Shown here in pieces: positions 48,511 to 60,827 of a DNA stretch of 64,000 nt; within the stretch, counting starts at the first letter, position 1, and the number at the start of each line of letters is the position of its first letter. Source of the stretch: Nepenthes gracilis (Eukaryota > Streptophyta > Magnoliopsida > Caryophyllales > Nepenthaceae). The position numbers were made by a program, and so were the translations under genes. The stretch lies in contig BSYO01000035.1 in NCBI GenBank assembly GCA_033239525.1, forward strand, positions 3,568,965 through 3,632,964, read 5' to 3'. The notes beneath the pieces were generated by a model that was not told the DNA's origin, did not search any database, and was given only the letters and a program-made list of their open reading frames with translations.

Positions 48511-51500
48511 AATTGTCAAACCGGCAGAGGAGCACATCCCAATACAATCTACCTGAAAGCAGCACCCATCCATTGGTGCTAGAGGAATTATTTATCCAAG
48601 AAGATAAATCCCAACGAGCCAGCAAAGAGGTACACGATTAGCTTTACGCTCCATGTGCAGCAAAGACTCGTAGCCAGCCAGAATCACCCATGCCATCTAT
48701 CTCAGGGCCATCTCTGATCGCCATCCTAACCAAACCTAAAGGGTTAGGTTCCATCGGTCCCTAATGTATTTGAAGCCATGATTCCATCAGGGAATAGAAA
48801 AAATCCAATTTATGGCACACCCTATCTGTAATTCGAATAACTATCTGGTTCTCATTGACCCAGCTGGAGTCATTGAAAAGCCGATGATTACATTCCTTCC
48901 AGAGATAGTAAATCGAAGTAGCCAATGTAAGATGAAAGGAAAGCCTGTTGGGATTGTAACCTTTTCATCTATTGGCTACCCACTGATATTCAAATGCAAT
49001 TCATTATAGGGCCACTGCATCCCAGCTTTATGGCACATCTTTTTCCATACTGCACTAGTGAATTCACAATTGAAGAAGAGGTGATCGTGAGTTTTAGCTA
49101 ATCCGCAAAGCCCACGCCACCTTTTCTTTCGGTGCACGAAGGAGGTCATACACAGAGCGGATCGAGAATCAACCATTCGTAGATAAGCTCCAGCTAATCG
49201 AATCAGGTTCTTCCTGTTGTGGCTTGATACTGGGCATATGTTAAAGAATGCGGTTTACTTCCATATCTTTGTCATTTGGCCAGTTCCACTCCCCATTCCT
49301 AAGAATTGCCTACACCTTCGCATCAATGGGGAGGCTCGTGACGGTACACACCCTATCCCCGAATTGATCACACAGCGGTCCCATTGGGTGCCAATTGTCC
49401 AACCATAGGTGTGTCTGAGAACCGTTTCCAATAATGTATCGGACATGTGGTCGCATAGCAGAACGCAGCTTCATGATCTTCTTCCAGGCCCAAGGCGTCG
49501 AGCTCGGGACTTTAATAGTCCAAATACAACGATCCTTAAGCCGGTAGTTCTAAATCTAGGATGCCCATATGGAATCATCCTTATTGTTAAGAACACGCCA
49601 AAAGAGCCGACTTATTAGAGCTTTGTTGCATGCATGCAGATTTTTAATCCCCAGGCCGCCTTCTGACTTAGGGCAACATACATCCTCCCAGGCCACCTTA
49701 GCCAAGGTCTTCCCATCTATGCATCCATGCCAAAGGAATCGCTGAAGGAGGCTTTCAATTTCCTTCAGAAGGCTTTTTGGGAGGATGAAAAGAGATGCCC
49801 AGTAAAGATGAATGGATGACAAAATAAAGGTTAAGAGCTGTAGGCGCCCCCCCAAATGAGAGCCATTTGTTCTTCCATGAGGCAACCCGATTCTTGATAC
49901 GGTCAATGATGGAATGGCAATCCTTGAGTGCTAGCCGCGTGGTTAAAAGTGGCACTCCCAAGTATCTAACTGGAGTTGTCCTCTTTTAAACCCCAGGATG
50001 GCAATGATTTCGTTAGCGTGGTAGTGATTTTCAGTGCACACAAAAACCTAACTCTTCTCTTTGTTCACCGTAAGACCAGACAGTAGCTGAAATTCTTGGA
50101 GCAATCATTTAAAATTTGGGTAGATTCCGGATCTGCCTTAGAAAAGAGCAAGAGGTCATCGGCAAATGCAAGCATTATTGTGCATGTGTCCTTGCATTTC
50201 CAATGGAATTGAAAAGATGGACAACGACGAGCTTTCACCTCTATAATACCATTGAGCACTTCCATAGCCAAAACAAAAAGGTAGGGCGATAGGGGGTCAC
50301 CTTGTCATAGGCCTTTGGCACATTTAAAAAAACCCTCCGATTCGCCGTTAATGTTTATAGAGAATGACGGGGTGGTAATACACTATTGAATCGAGGTGAT
50401 CATCTGGGTAGGGAAACCCATAAGGTGAAGGGTAGCAATAATGAAGTCCCAATAAACAGAGTCATATGCCTTCATCAGGTCAACTTTCATAGCATATCTA
50501 GGTTCACCCTTACTCAAACGGTAACGTTGAAGAAGCTCTTGAGCAAGTAGGATGTTGTCACTAATGTGTCGCCCAGCCACAAATACAGTTTGACATTTAT
50601 GCACCAAATGAGGCAAAGTACCTCGAACTCTGTTGGCAAGAATCTTCGAGATGATCTTGTAAAGTAAGAGATTGGCTGGTAGTCGATCACTTTGGCAGGT
50701 GACTTAACCTTTGGGATAAGGCTAATGAAAGTGGTGTTCACCTGTTTCAAGAGTTTTCCATTAACGAAGAAGTCTTGAACCGCTTCAACCACCAAGGGTC
50801 CAATAATGTGCCAGGATTCCTTATAAAATTTTGAGGAAAAACCATCGGGCCCAGGAGCTTTAGAATCCCCAATGGATAGGAGGGCCTTATGAATCTCTTC
50901 CACATGAACCGGAAGACACAGCTTCTCTAAGCCGAAAAGCAGGAGAGTATTAAGTATATTCGGATGAACCCTCTCCAAAACCGCTATTGGAATGCCACGA
51001 TTCGTCCCCAGCAGGCACTAGAAATGGTCAACTATCAGCTGCTTATCCTCGTCCATGCTCTGGGTAATATCACCGTCATTTTTTGTAAGAGAAAGGATTC
51101 TATTATAGTTAGATTTCTGGGAAATAGAATGAAAGAAATATTTTGTGCATTGATCCCCATCCTTGAGCCAGTGAAGCTTAGCCTTTTGGTTTAATAGTTC
51201 AAGTTCCTTCGCCAAGGCTCTGAGGTAAGCGGCCTTGTAGGAACGTTTGACTCCTCTAGAGGAGTTACCATCAAATTGGCTAGGTTGATTCTTTTGTACA
51301 TCCTCCAAAACTTGACGCGCACAGACCACTTCCTCAAACACACTCCCTTCTGCTGAATTGAGGTCTTTGAAGAGCCGTTTCGTACATTTCAGCTTATATA
51401 TGAGCCTGAACATGGGATACCCATAACTATTCATCTTCCAGGCTTCACTGACCATCGAGAGGAAGCGAGGATGAGATGTGAGAAAGTTGTTGAAATGAAA

Positions 51501-52187
51501 CATTCGTTTCTGGGGTTGGTGTGTTTTCGTCAATTGCAGGATACAAGGAGTATGATCTAATAATCTAGTGGGAAGGAAGATGGCTTTATACGGAGTGTGA
51601 CTGGTAAGCCAGTTGCCATTCATTAACACCCTGTCGAGTTTCCTGTATATACAAATAGAGGTGTCCCTGCCGTCATTCCCTATGTAGTAGAGACCTTCAT
51701 GGCAGACATCCTCAAGATCGCACTCTTTAAGGCAGGAGTCAAGGACTATGCTACTACGTGCATGCCAATTACCTCCCAAACCTTCTGACTGCATCTGTAA
51801 GGCATTGAAGTCCCCCATAACGGCCCATGGCAAATTATGGACAAGATTGCTCATCCTCCGAATGCTGTCCCAGAGATCTCGCCAATGGGTTTCCATATTA
51901 GCACCATATATAATAGACAGGAGCCGGGCCCTTCCATCCGGTCTATAGGTAGTTTTACAATGGATAGCTTGATCCTCCTTAAAAATAATATCAATATCAA
52001 CAAGGTCTGGATTCCAACCAATCCAAATACGCCCATATGAGGTGTCTGAATAATTCATATCCCAATGCCAGGACGACATGATGTTGTGAGCAATCAAGGC
52101 GGCATTCTTTTCTCTAACATTTATTTCAACCAAACCAACGATATCACATTTAGAAAATATGATAAACTGACGAGTCTCATGTCTCAT
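48500..52187 (-). mobile_element. Plant L1-type LINE, 5'-truncated
   Basis: A minus-strand non-LTR retrotransposon with endonuclease, reverse transcriptase and zf-RVT-like C-terminus, in that order, ends in a T-run on the plus strand (48500-48510), i.e. its poly(A) tail. ORF1 is missing and the copy begins inside the endonuclease. I found no target duplication at 52190. Confidence 0.85.
48900..52187 (-). pseudogene. LINE ORF2: endonuclease, RT, zinc-finger C-terminus
   Basis: Endonuclease nicks the target and RT copies the LINE RNA there. The 389-codon open part (52187-51018) shows GLVEINVREKN, WAVMGDFNALQ, LDRVLMNGNWL and LLDHTPCILQL, the Glu/Asp/His pattern of the EEP nuclease fold. RT follows in pieces: SIGDSKAPGPDGFSSKFYK (near 50870), VFVAGRHISDNILLAQELL, KVDLMKAYDSVYW and the active site LAFADDLLLFSK (near 50150). 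VAWEDVCCPKSEGGLGIKN (near 49690) and C-G-L-A-K-THDHLFFNCEF (near 49090) match the zf-RVT region common in plants. Frameshifts and stops separate the pieces. Confidence 0.9.
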
Positions 52188-52189
52188 TA

Positions 52190-53323
52190 TATATATAAAT
52201 ATGTTTTACGTATTAATAAATAATAGTAATAATAATAATAAATAAATAAATATATATATATATATTAACCTAACAAATCCCATGCCACCTCACCTCCTTC
52301 TCGATGCTTCTTCTCTGCTTCTTCGTCCCCACTCCATCCCTCTCCCTCTCTCTCCTTCTCCGAATCTCTCTCTCTCTCTCTCGCAACGGCATTGCAGAGG
52401 CCGTTCGAATCTGCCACATTGGCCTAACGCCCGATTCCCCTTGTTCCCTCATCGTTTCACCTCCATGGGTCTATTTAACCCTCGCATTTGTGGGTGTGTG
52501 ATGGTAAGTGGAAGAGAGAAATCAGCTGTGAGTGGGAGAAAACGAGAGGTGTGGTTCATCCTTGAGGAGTTTGCATCCGTCGCCGTTGCCGATTTCGTCG
52601 CTGCGGTGCCATCGTGCTGCTGAAGCCGATTCCCAAAATCTGAAGCCGATTCCCAAATCTAAAGCCGAATTGAAGCCGACCTCAAGCCGTGCTCTGGAAC
52701 CGTAAAATCAGGCAAGTGAATTTCCTCTACTATCATTCTCTTCGAATTCACAAGTAAAATTTCCCTTCCTGTCACTTCTCCTTGAAATTGCAAGCAAATT
52801 TCCGGTTCATGCTTTGTCCCTGTTGCAATTGATTTTTCGTGGCGTTAATCCTCTGTTGCGTCATTAGTAAAGGTGGAACAGCTCCTTCTTCCTCTTAAAT
52901 TTCCTCTGATGTTGTGAGATTTTGTTGTGTGGGGAGGAGGAGAGGAAATCAAAAATGGGAAAAAAACAAAGCATTTCATTTCTGTTTTGGCCGAAGGGCT
53001 GTGAAGGAGAGTCTTGTCAAGTTTCGATGATTAAAATTCTAACAGACGGTTATTTTGTGCATATATGTATATTATTGTGTAGCCGCGTGTGTGGGTTGTG
53101 TGGGTGTGATCGGCTGAAGTTGAGTGAGAAGCGAGCTTCGTGTTCTGTCTGAGTGTGGGTGTGTGCGGCTATGGCGTGAGGCGGTGTAGGCTGGCACACT
53201 GCCGTGGGAGTGTGTCGTGTGTGTGGGTGCCGATGGGTTGCGTGTGTAAGTGATGGCAGATTTCTGCCATGAGGGTGTGTGTGAACGGCTGGGTGTGTAG
53301 TCGTGTGAGTATGATGTGTGTGG
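52190..53323 (+). repeat. Sense gypsy-type LTR, 5' part (left of copia)
   Basis: An AT-rich start with TAA repeats (52221-52262), a CT-rich leader, a GC-rich tract, ATCAG|GCAAGT at 52711/52712 and a GT-rich tract (53070-53320) follow the LTR pattern of element B. Its first bases are lost at the LINE junction. It continues at 58841 after the copia insertion. Confidence 0.65.
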
Positions 53324-54063
53324 TGTTGGGGTCACTCCCTTGGTGGACGAGGACTCTTGTGAAGTCTGAGAACTTTGGAAATTGGACGAGGACCTATTAA
53401 AGGCGTCATGTCCGAATGGTGGACATGGATGAGGACTCAAGCCATGCTAGCGTTGACTTATTCTGCAGCAGCAATTAATGCGGGCCGACTGATGACGTAA
53501 TCTGATTGGAAGTTGGTGGTGGCTACAACTTTCAAGGTGCCTACAGACCTGCCAGGCGTACACCTGGCAGGCGGCGTGCCCTGCCACCCAATTGCTAGGG
53601 TGGTTGGCTAGCCTTCCTAGGGTGGTTGTATATTTGCATATATATATATATGGGAGAGCTCATTCAATGAGCCAGAGAGAGAGAAGAAAAAAAAATAGGT
53701 TGGTGAGCAGCTGTGCTTCACTTGGGGCGTGCATTGTGAGTGATTAAAAGGGCAAGCTTTGTTGTGAGAAAGAAAGATAAAAACACACTTTAGTGGGAGA
53801 TTGAGGGTTATACACTTTGATTATTTTCTCTTTATGTTTGCGCTTGTGTAGCTAACACTCTTGTAAACAATCATTTGTTATAGTGTATTCTTTGTGGTTT
53901 TTCCTCTGATTAAGAAGGGGTTTTTCCACACTTAAATCTCGTGTGTGCTCTTCTAATCTCGCTATCTCCAATTCCGTCTGTCCATCCGAGTGGTCCTCCT
54001 CTCAGACGTCTGAGCGATTCTGTCCGACCGGCCACTGTGTCCCTCCACGTTTCTGCGCCAACA
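53324..54063 (+). repeat. 5' LTR of copia element
   Basis: TGTTGGGGTC to GCGCCAACA. A TATATATATA box at 53640-53652 precedes GGGAGAGCTCATTC. The GA-rich leader and TGATTAAGAAGGGG near the end match the 3' copy. Confidence 0.93.
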
Positions 54064-54065
54064 AT

Positions 54066-54076
54066 TGGTATCAGAG
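54066..54076 (+). other. Copia primer binding site
   Basis: TGGTATCAGAG is a perfect match to the 3' end complement of plant initiator Met tRNA, 2 bp after the LTR. Confidence 0.9.
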
Positions 54077-54115
54077 ATCTTGGTTCTTTGAACGTTGACC
54101 TTGTTGCTGGCTGCG

Positions 54116-54850
54116 ATGGAGGTTGGAAGCAAAATGATTTGCTTGAACGGATCAAACTATGACACCTGGCAGAGCAAGATGTTCGACCTGCTCTTCGTAA
54201 AGTCCATGCATGATCCCGTTTTTTCCATAGAAAAACCGACGGCAAAAACGGACGAGCAGTGGACATTGGAGCACAAGCAAGTGTGTGGCTTCATTCGGCA
54301 GTTCGTGGATGACAACGTGTACAATCACGTTCGTAGAGAGACGAATGCCAAGACTCTCTGGGAGAAGCTGGAAAAGCTCTTTGCCTCCAAATCCAGAAAT
54401 AACAAAATTTATCACTTGATGAGGCTAATGCAAGTCCGGTACAAGGATGGCTCATCTGTCGCCGACCACCTGAATGAGTTTCAGGGATGCGTGGACAGGC
54501 TGACTGGTGTGAGGATCAAGTTCGAGGATGAAGTCCTCGGACTATGGTTGCTAGCAATCCTCCCGGACTCATGGGAGGTTATGAGGATCACCATTGCCAA
54601 CACAGCTCCTAACGGTGTGGTGACTTTAGAGATGGCCAAATGAGCTGTGCTAAACGGGGAAGTGTGACGGCGTTCTCAAAGCACGTCCACCTCTCAGCAC
54701 TCCGAAGTCCTTGTTACCGAGTCGAGGGGAAGAAGCCGAAGACGTGGCCCAAAGTGTGAAGACAAAGGACGGAGTAAGTCACGTTCTCGGTATCAAGACA
54801 TGGAGTGCCACCATTGTGGCAAGAAAGGCCACATCAAGAAGTTTTGTTAC
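54116..54850 (+). pseudogene. gag: Copia gag
   Basis: I chose the ATG at 54116 because the protein then starts MEVGSKMICLNGSNYDTW, the usual N-terminus of this family. The upstream in-frame ATG at 54095 would add seven residues. The UBN2-type gag region (LWEKLEKLFASKSRNNK, then LMQVRYKDGSSVADHLNEF) runs to TGA 54641-54643, with another TGA at 54665. The frame is otherwise intact into the zinc knuckle CHHCGKKGHIKKFC (about 54806-54847), so gag and pol are one frame with two stops. Confidence 0.9.
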
Positions 54851-56220
54851 AAGTGGAAGCGTGAAAACGCTATCAAGCAGAAGGGGGAGAAGAGACGAGA
54901 CGAGGAAGAGTCCTCGGTCTCTGTTGTTACAGGAGGCGATCTCCTTTTAACCTGTGAGTCTGAAGACTCTGTAAATGTGGCGGAGAAGGCTTCCGACTGG
55001 GTGGTGGACTCTGGCGCATCCATCCACGTCACGTCTAGGAGAGAGCTGTTCTTCACTTACACTCCGTGCGCCCCAGGAGTGTTGAGGATGGGCAATATGG
55101 AGACGTCCGAGATTATTGGACGAGGGGACGTCTCCTTGCTGATGAACAACGGAGCCCGACTGATATTGAGGGACGTCCGACATGTCCCCGATATCCGAAT
55201 GAACATCATCTTAGCAGGAAAACTGGATGATGAAGGCTACTACAGCGTCTTCTGTGATGGCAGTTACAAGTTGACAAAGGGCTCCATGGTTATTGTCCGA
55301 GGAGTAAAGATCGGAGGTCTTTACACACTAAAAACCCAGGCCGAGGTGGCAGAGGTGAATGCCACAGGAAGTGTGGAGTCCTCGGCCTTGTGGCACAAAA
55401 AGCTCGGACACATGAGTGAGCGTGGCATGAGTCATCTGGCGAAGAAGGGTCTCATCCCGCAAATGGATGGAGACAGGACGAGGACTTGCCCTCACTGCAT
55501 GGCGGGGAAGCAGCGCAGAGTCTCCTTTCAAGGAGACGTATCTGGCAAGAAGTCCGAGATTTTGGAGCTCGTCCACACAGATGTGTGTGGTCCCCTCCCG
55601 GAGAAGTCTTTTGGAGGAGCACAATACTTTGTGTCCTTCATTGACGATTGCTCGAGGAAAGTCTGTAGGTATTCCTTTCAAGACAAATGATCGTGTGTTT
55701 GGAATCTTTGAGCGAGTTCCTTGTCCTCGTAGGCGTGAGACCGGGAGGAAGTTGAAGGTCGTTCGGAGTGATAACGGCGGAGAGTACATTGGAGTTTTGA
55801 TGCCTCTTTGCCAAAGCTCATGGCATCGAGACATCAAGACTCCACCCAAGATGCCATAGCTAAACGGTGTGGCCGAGAGGATGAATCGGACCCTGATGGA
55901 AAGGGTCAGGTGCCTGCTATCCGAGGCTAGGTTGCCAGGATCTTTTTGGGCCGAGGCCTTGAAGACGGCCGCCCATGTGATCAAACGGTCGCCAAGTAAG
56001 CCTTTGGACGGGGAAGTCCAGAAAGGATTTGGACCGGTAGAGAGCCATCTTTTAACCATCTTCGGACATTTGGCTGTAAGGCCTTTGTTCATGTTCCGAG
56101 AAATGAGAGGACTAAACTGGAGCCAAAGACAAAGGAATGTGTCTTTCTGGGCTATGGCGAGGATAAGCTTGGGTATTGATTTTATGACCCAATGGAAAAG
56201 AAGTTGGTCAGATCTCGCGA
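54851..56220 (+). pseudogene. pol: Copia protease and integrase
   Basis: The protease active site WVVDSGASIHVT lies at about 55000. The GAG-pre-integrase motif ALWHKKLGHMSERGM (about 55385) and CPHCMAGKQRR form the zinc-binding part. The integrase core begins with LVHTDVCGPL (first Asp) and FIDDCSRK. A frameshift near 55668 moves to KLKVVRSDNGGEY (second Asp) and NGVAERMNRTLMERVR (Glu), with a TAG at 55857. A second shift near 56180 returns to the first frame. The part after ALKTAAHVIKRSP is scrambled by small indels. Confidence 0.9.
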
Positions 56221-57410
56221 TGTAGTCTTTATTGAGAATGAGACCATCAAGGACATTGGAAAGGAGCAGAAGACTCAATCCAGCACTTCCCAGACGGACA
56301 GAGTTCTAGTTGATGATGTCCGTCCAGTATCTCCTGAGTTCGATGCTGGCAGATCGGGAGTAGCAGGCCATAATAATATGGGAATTCCAACTCCTCAAAT
56401 TGATCAGGATGGAGTTTTGGCTCCTCAGCAGGCCGAGGGAGCCCCTGTGAGACGGTCGACCAGGGCGAGTTGTCCGTCCGTCCGTCTACCAGCAAGTGAG
56501 TACGTCATGCTCACTGATGCTGGAGAACCTGAAAATTTTAATGAGGCCATGTGTAGCACTCAAAAGGATAAATGGTTTGAGGCCATGAAGGAAGAGATGG
56601 TCTCTCTTTATGAAAATCATACTTTTGAACTGGCTAAATTGCCCAAGGGGAAGAAGGCCCTGAAGAACAAATGGGTCTTCCGACTGAAGGCGACCGAGGA
56701 CACCAGTAAGCCAAGATACAAGGCACGGCTTGTGGTGAAAGGCTTTGGTCAATAGAAGGGTGTTGACTTTGATGAGATTTTCACACCAGTTGTGAAAATG
56801 TTCTCGATCCGTGTGGTACTTGGACTGGCAGTGGCTTTGGATTTAGAGGTTGAGCAACTGGATGTCCGGACAGCCTTCCTTCATGGTTATCTAGAGAAAG
56901 AGATCTACATGGAGCAACTTGAAGGATTCGAGCCAAGGGGAAGGAAAGGCTGGTCATCATTTGAAGAAGAGCTTATGCGGTTTGAAGAAAGCTCCAAGCT
57001 CAGGGGTGTGCAGTTTGAGTGTCATAGTCGGACGCGGCTACCATAAGACTACTTCGACCCTTTGTGTCTTTGTTCAGAGGTTCTCGGAAAATGATTTCGT
57101 CATCCTCCTCCTTTATGTGGACGATATGTTTGTTGTCGGACAGAATAGTGCTCGAATCAAGGAACTGAAAGAGCAACTTGGGCAGTCTTTTGCCATGAAG
57201 GACCTCGGCCCGGCGAAGCAGATTCTAGGGATAAGAATTTTTTGCGACCGAGGGGACATGAAGCTCTGGCTGTCCCAGGAGGGCTATGTTGAAAAGGTGC
57301 TTCAACGGTTTAACATGGGGACCTCCAAGCCTGTCAGTGCCCCACTGGCAAATCATTTCAGGCTGAGCAAGCAGCAGTGTCCGTCCTCAGATGCGAGAAG
57401 GCGCACATGA
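56192..57410 (+). pseudogene. pol: Copia reverse transcriptase
   Basis: After a linker with VRRSTRASCPSVRLPASEY, RT starts at KDKWFEAMKEEMVSLYENHT. It shows NKWVFRLKATEDTSKPRYKA and VVKGFGQ, a TAG at 56753, then FDEIFTPVVKMFSIR and LDVRTAFLHGYLEKEIYM (first catalytic Asp). A shift near 56990 leads to LKKSLCGLKKAPS and the YVDD box in LLLYVDDMFVVGQ at 57114-57125. FAMKDLGPAKQILGI follows. Catalytic residues are all present but the frame is broken. Confidence 0.9.
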
Positions 57411-58085
57411 GTAAGAGATTCCTTACTCCTCGCGGTTGGCGACTTGATGTACGGCCGTGTGTACGCGGCCAGGACATTGCTCTGCCGGTTGGCATTGTGG
57501 AGATTTCTTTCAAACCCAAGTATGGAACATTGGTCCTTGATAAAGTGGATCTTTAGATATCTCCTGAAGGACCTCCAAGACGGGTTTCTGATTTGGGAAG
57601 GAGAAGCCTCGGTGATTGCATACGAGGCAGCGGATATGGCGGGGGCGTTGATTCTTGAAATCAACGTCCAAGTACTGGTGAAATTTGCGGGAGGAGCGAG
57701 TCGCGCTGGCGGTCAAGTTACGAAGTGTGTTGCCTTGTCAACAACGGAGGCTGAGTTTATTGCCGTGACCGAGGGCACAGTAAGGAAATGCTGGATGAAG
57801 AGGTTCATCCAAGAAGTGGGTTTAAGGTAAGAGGCGTACAAGGTCCTCTGTGATAGTCAAAGTGCCATTCATTTATGTAAGACCGCCTCGTTCCATTCAA
57901 GATCAAAGCACATTGATGTGCGTTATCATTGGGTAAGAGATGTTCTTAATGATGGGCAGCTATTAATTGATAAAGTCCGCTCAGATGACAATGGCTCGGA
58001 CATGTTAACCAAAGTTTTGCCAAAGGGAAAGTTGGAAACTTGTTGTGGCATCGCCGGTTTAACTGACTTCACTCCCACCCGGTCG
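57411..58085 (+). pseudogene. pol: Copia RNase H
   Basis: MMYGRVYAAR (expected start LMYAMVCTRPD-like, diverged) leads to HWSLIKWIFRYLLKD, then YEAADMAGALILEINVQ where the usual first catalytic Asp is Ala. VTKCVALSTTEAEFIAVTEG keeps the Glu. A TAA at 57828 interrupts it, and VLCDSQSAIHLCKTASFHSRSKHIDVR (shown in part) continues in the same frame to GSDMLTKVLPKGK. Domain order and motifs are those of Ty1/copia. Confidence 0.88.
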
Positions 58086-58086
58086 T

Positions 58087-58099
58087 GAGGGGAAGTTTT
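58087..58099 (+). other. Copia polypurine tract
   Basis: GAGGGGAAGTTTT directly precedes the 3' LTR start TGTTGGG. Confidence 0.7.
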
Positions 58100-58835
58100 T
58101 GTTGGGCTCACTCCCTTGGTGGACAAGGACTCTTGTGAAGTTCGAGAACTCTGGAAATTGGACGAGGACCTATTAAAGGCGTCATGTCCGAATGGTGGAC
58201 ATGGATGAGGACTCAAGCCATGCTGGCGTTGGCTTATTCTGCGGCTGATAATTAATGCGGACCGGCATGACGTAATCTAGTGGAAGTTGGTGACGGCTCT
58301 GACTTTCAAGGTGCTGCGAGACTTGCCGGGCGTGCGCCGGCAAGGGCGGCGTGCCTGCCACCCTCCGCTAGGGTGGCTGGCTAGCCTTCCTAGGGTGGTT
58401 GTATATTCGTATATATATATATATGGGAGAGCTCATTCAATGAGCCAAAGAGAGAGAAGAAAAAAAGGAGGTTGGTGAGCAGCTGTGCTTCACTTGGGGC
58501 GTGCATTGTGAGTGATCAAAAGGGCAAGCTTTGTTGTGAGAAAGAAAGATAAAAACACACTTTAGTGGGAGACTGAGGGTTATACACTTTAATTGTTTTC
58601 TCTTTATGTTTGAGCTTGTGTAGCTAACACTCTTGTAAACAATCATTTGTTATAGTGTATTCTTTGTGGTTTTTTCTCTGATTAAGAAGGGGTTTTTCCA
58701 TACTTAAATCCCGTGTGTGTTCTTCTAATCTCGCTATCTCCAATTCCGTCTGTCCATCCGAGTGGTCCTCCTCTCAGACGTCTGAGCGATTCTGTCCGAC
58801 CGGTCACTGTGTCCCTCCACGTTTTTGCGCCAACA
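58100..58835 (+). repeat. 3' LTR of copia element
   Basis: TGTTGGGCTC to GCGCCAACA, 736 bp, colinear with the 5' LTR including the TATATA region, GA-rich leader and GATTAAGAAGGGG. Confidence 0.93.
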
Positions 58836-58840
58836 TGTGG

Positions 58841-60827
58841 GTGTATTTCCGTATGTGGTGGTATCTTTTTGTTGTGTGTTGGGCTAGGTTGATTTGGGTT
58901 GAGTGTGTGTGGATGTGTTGCCTTGTGTGTGTGGGGGTAGAATGCGGTGTGTATGGTGTGTGAAGTGTTCGGTGATGGCGGTGAAGGCGTATGCCTGGGT
59001 GCGTGTGTGTGCTGCTGTGTGAGCTGTGTGTGTGTGTGTGTGGAGAGTGCACTAGGAAACAGATGTGTGCAGGCTGTGCGTGTGTGTTGGGGTGGTGAGG
59101 AGTGCGGTGTGTGGAGTTGGGCCTTGGGCTGGGCTGTTGGTGTGTGGACTGTTGGTATATGTGTGTGTATATGTGTGGATTATGTGTGTGTATATATATA
59201 TATATATATATGGAGGTATATGTATGAATATATATATGTAGTGATATATTTGGTTATATATGTATATATATATGTATATATGTTAAGGAGTGGTGATATG
59301 TGTATGTATGAAAATAAAGATGGTAAAAAGTATAGAGGATATTTACAGTTTGTAAATGTTGTATGTATAAAGGTATGCTGGCCGATAGTTGGAGTGGTAT
59401 TAATTGTATGAAGAAATAAATATTGCCAATTAATTTGTTAGAACCTTGCAAATTAATTGGGGATGAAAATTGAGATAAAAATATTGTTGGCCTTAGTCGT
59501 AGATATCGCTTCGAAAAAAAATAGTGAAGTACTTGAGCTGATCATATCTTGATCCATGTATTCCCTTTGGATGTTCTGAGATATGTTCCTTTGTGTTGGA
59601 TTTGATTGTGTGAGTACGGTCTGGTCAGCACTGAACAACGTTCTGTTATTGATGTTGCAAAGCTTTCTTTGCATTATACTCGGTGTGTGAGTGTTTGAAT
59701 TCGTTGGCTTCTTATAGTCAAGGTTGAGGAGAGTGTGTGAAAACATTAAAATATCTGGTCGAATGGGAGGCTTTGGTACTTTAATGTGGTCTACGTTTAT
59801 CCAATACTGATTTTCGTATCCTGGTGGGTTGAGGTACGTTGCCTAGTTTGGTGGGATGCTTATGACCCTGTGATCATCGTAGATCATGATATTGTGGGTA
59901 TCATGGCGGGGGATGTTGGATTTGACGTGTGAGTTGTCTTCCGTACCTGGTAGAGTCGAAAGATGAGCATGTAGATAAGGTCATCTGTCCTGGTTGAGTC
60001 AGATGATGAGCATGCTTGGGAGACGTCTGTACTTTATGGGGCAGAGTCTCTGTGGACCATGGATTTGGTCGGAGGTCAAACTTGTGAGCATTAGGTAGCC
60101 CGTGCAAGTACCCAGCTGTCGGGGGATATACGCAGCCTTTGGTTCACAGTGGCGGAATAAGATCCGGGTGATTCATTGAGATATTCTATGATTGTGAGTA
60201 CCTCATTTGTTGTGGTGGCAGTATCCTTGTGTGGATCCTGTGATACTCGAATTCAGTGGAATCTATGTTGTATTGTTATCGTGAGTATGTTGGTCGTTCT
60301 CGCTGACATATGGATCGGGGGAATCCCTAATCATCGTTGATGTCGAATTCCAGGGAATTGCCATTGTTTATTGACACTTTTGTTGTCTTTGGCTGTACGG
60401 TCTTGTGGGACCCATTTGCCTAGAGTCGTATTTACGACGTGTTGCAATCTGTTTCGGATATAGTAGGTTGTCAGAGTATGTTGAGACCCTGGTAGATGGT
60501 ATCCGAGATCGTTATTGTTATTAGCGTTTTTTATTATAATCACTTGTTAGGCTTTGGCTCACCCTTGTGTTTTTTTTGCTCCAGATTGAGTTGACAGCTT
60601 TTAGCTTGGAGGGAAAATGCATGAGAAGATAGTCCTGGTAGCCGGATGATGAGATTAAACTATGATTGAGATTTATGTATTTTTATTTTGTTGGGGTTTA
60701 TCATGATATAGAAATTCAAGTGAATGAAATAGTTAAAATGTGAAATTTATGTTATTTGGATTTAAATTCTTAGTTCGTGTGAGCGGCTTGAACCATGTGT
60801 TTGAGTATTTAGGCTTGGGTCGCCACA
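58841..60827 (+). repeat. Sense gypsy-type LTR, 3' part (right of copia)
   Basis: The GT-rich tract resumes and TA/GT repeats follow (59186-59280). Blocks parallel to element B's LTR come next: TTATAGTCAAGGTTGAGGAG, CCAATACTGATTTTCGTATC, and GCCTTTGGTTCACAGTGGCG. TTGGCTCACCC and TTTTTTTTGCTCCAG (ends 60584) precede the end at GTCGCCACA. No primer site follows, so it is a solo or truncated LTR. Its end matches the solo LTR at 23590. Confidence 0.7.

Larger units (their letters stand above)
53319..58840 (+). mobile_element. Ty1/copia retrotransposon (Tork/Tnt1-like) with perfect TGTGG duplication
   Basis: The element proper is 53324-58835, flanked by TGTGG at 53319-53323 and 58836-58840. LTRs are 53324-54063 (740 bp) and 58100-58835 (736 bp), TGTTGGG to GCCAACA. 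A primer site, gag, protease, integrase, RT and RNase H follow in copia order. LTRs differ by a few dozen changes and small indels, so insertion is moderately old. It sits inside a gypsy-type LTR. Confidence 0.93.

Noticed and set aside
58804..59411. ORFs on both strands in GT-rich DNA
   Set aside because: Low-complexity His/Thr or Cys/Val/Trp translations of GT/CA repeats within the host LTR.
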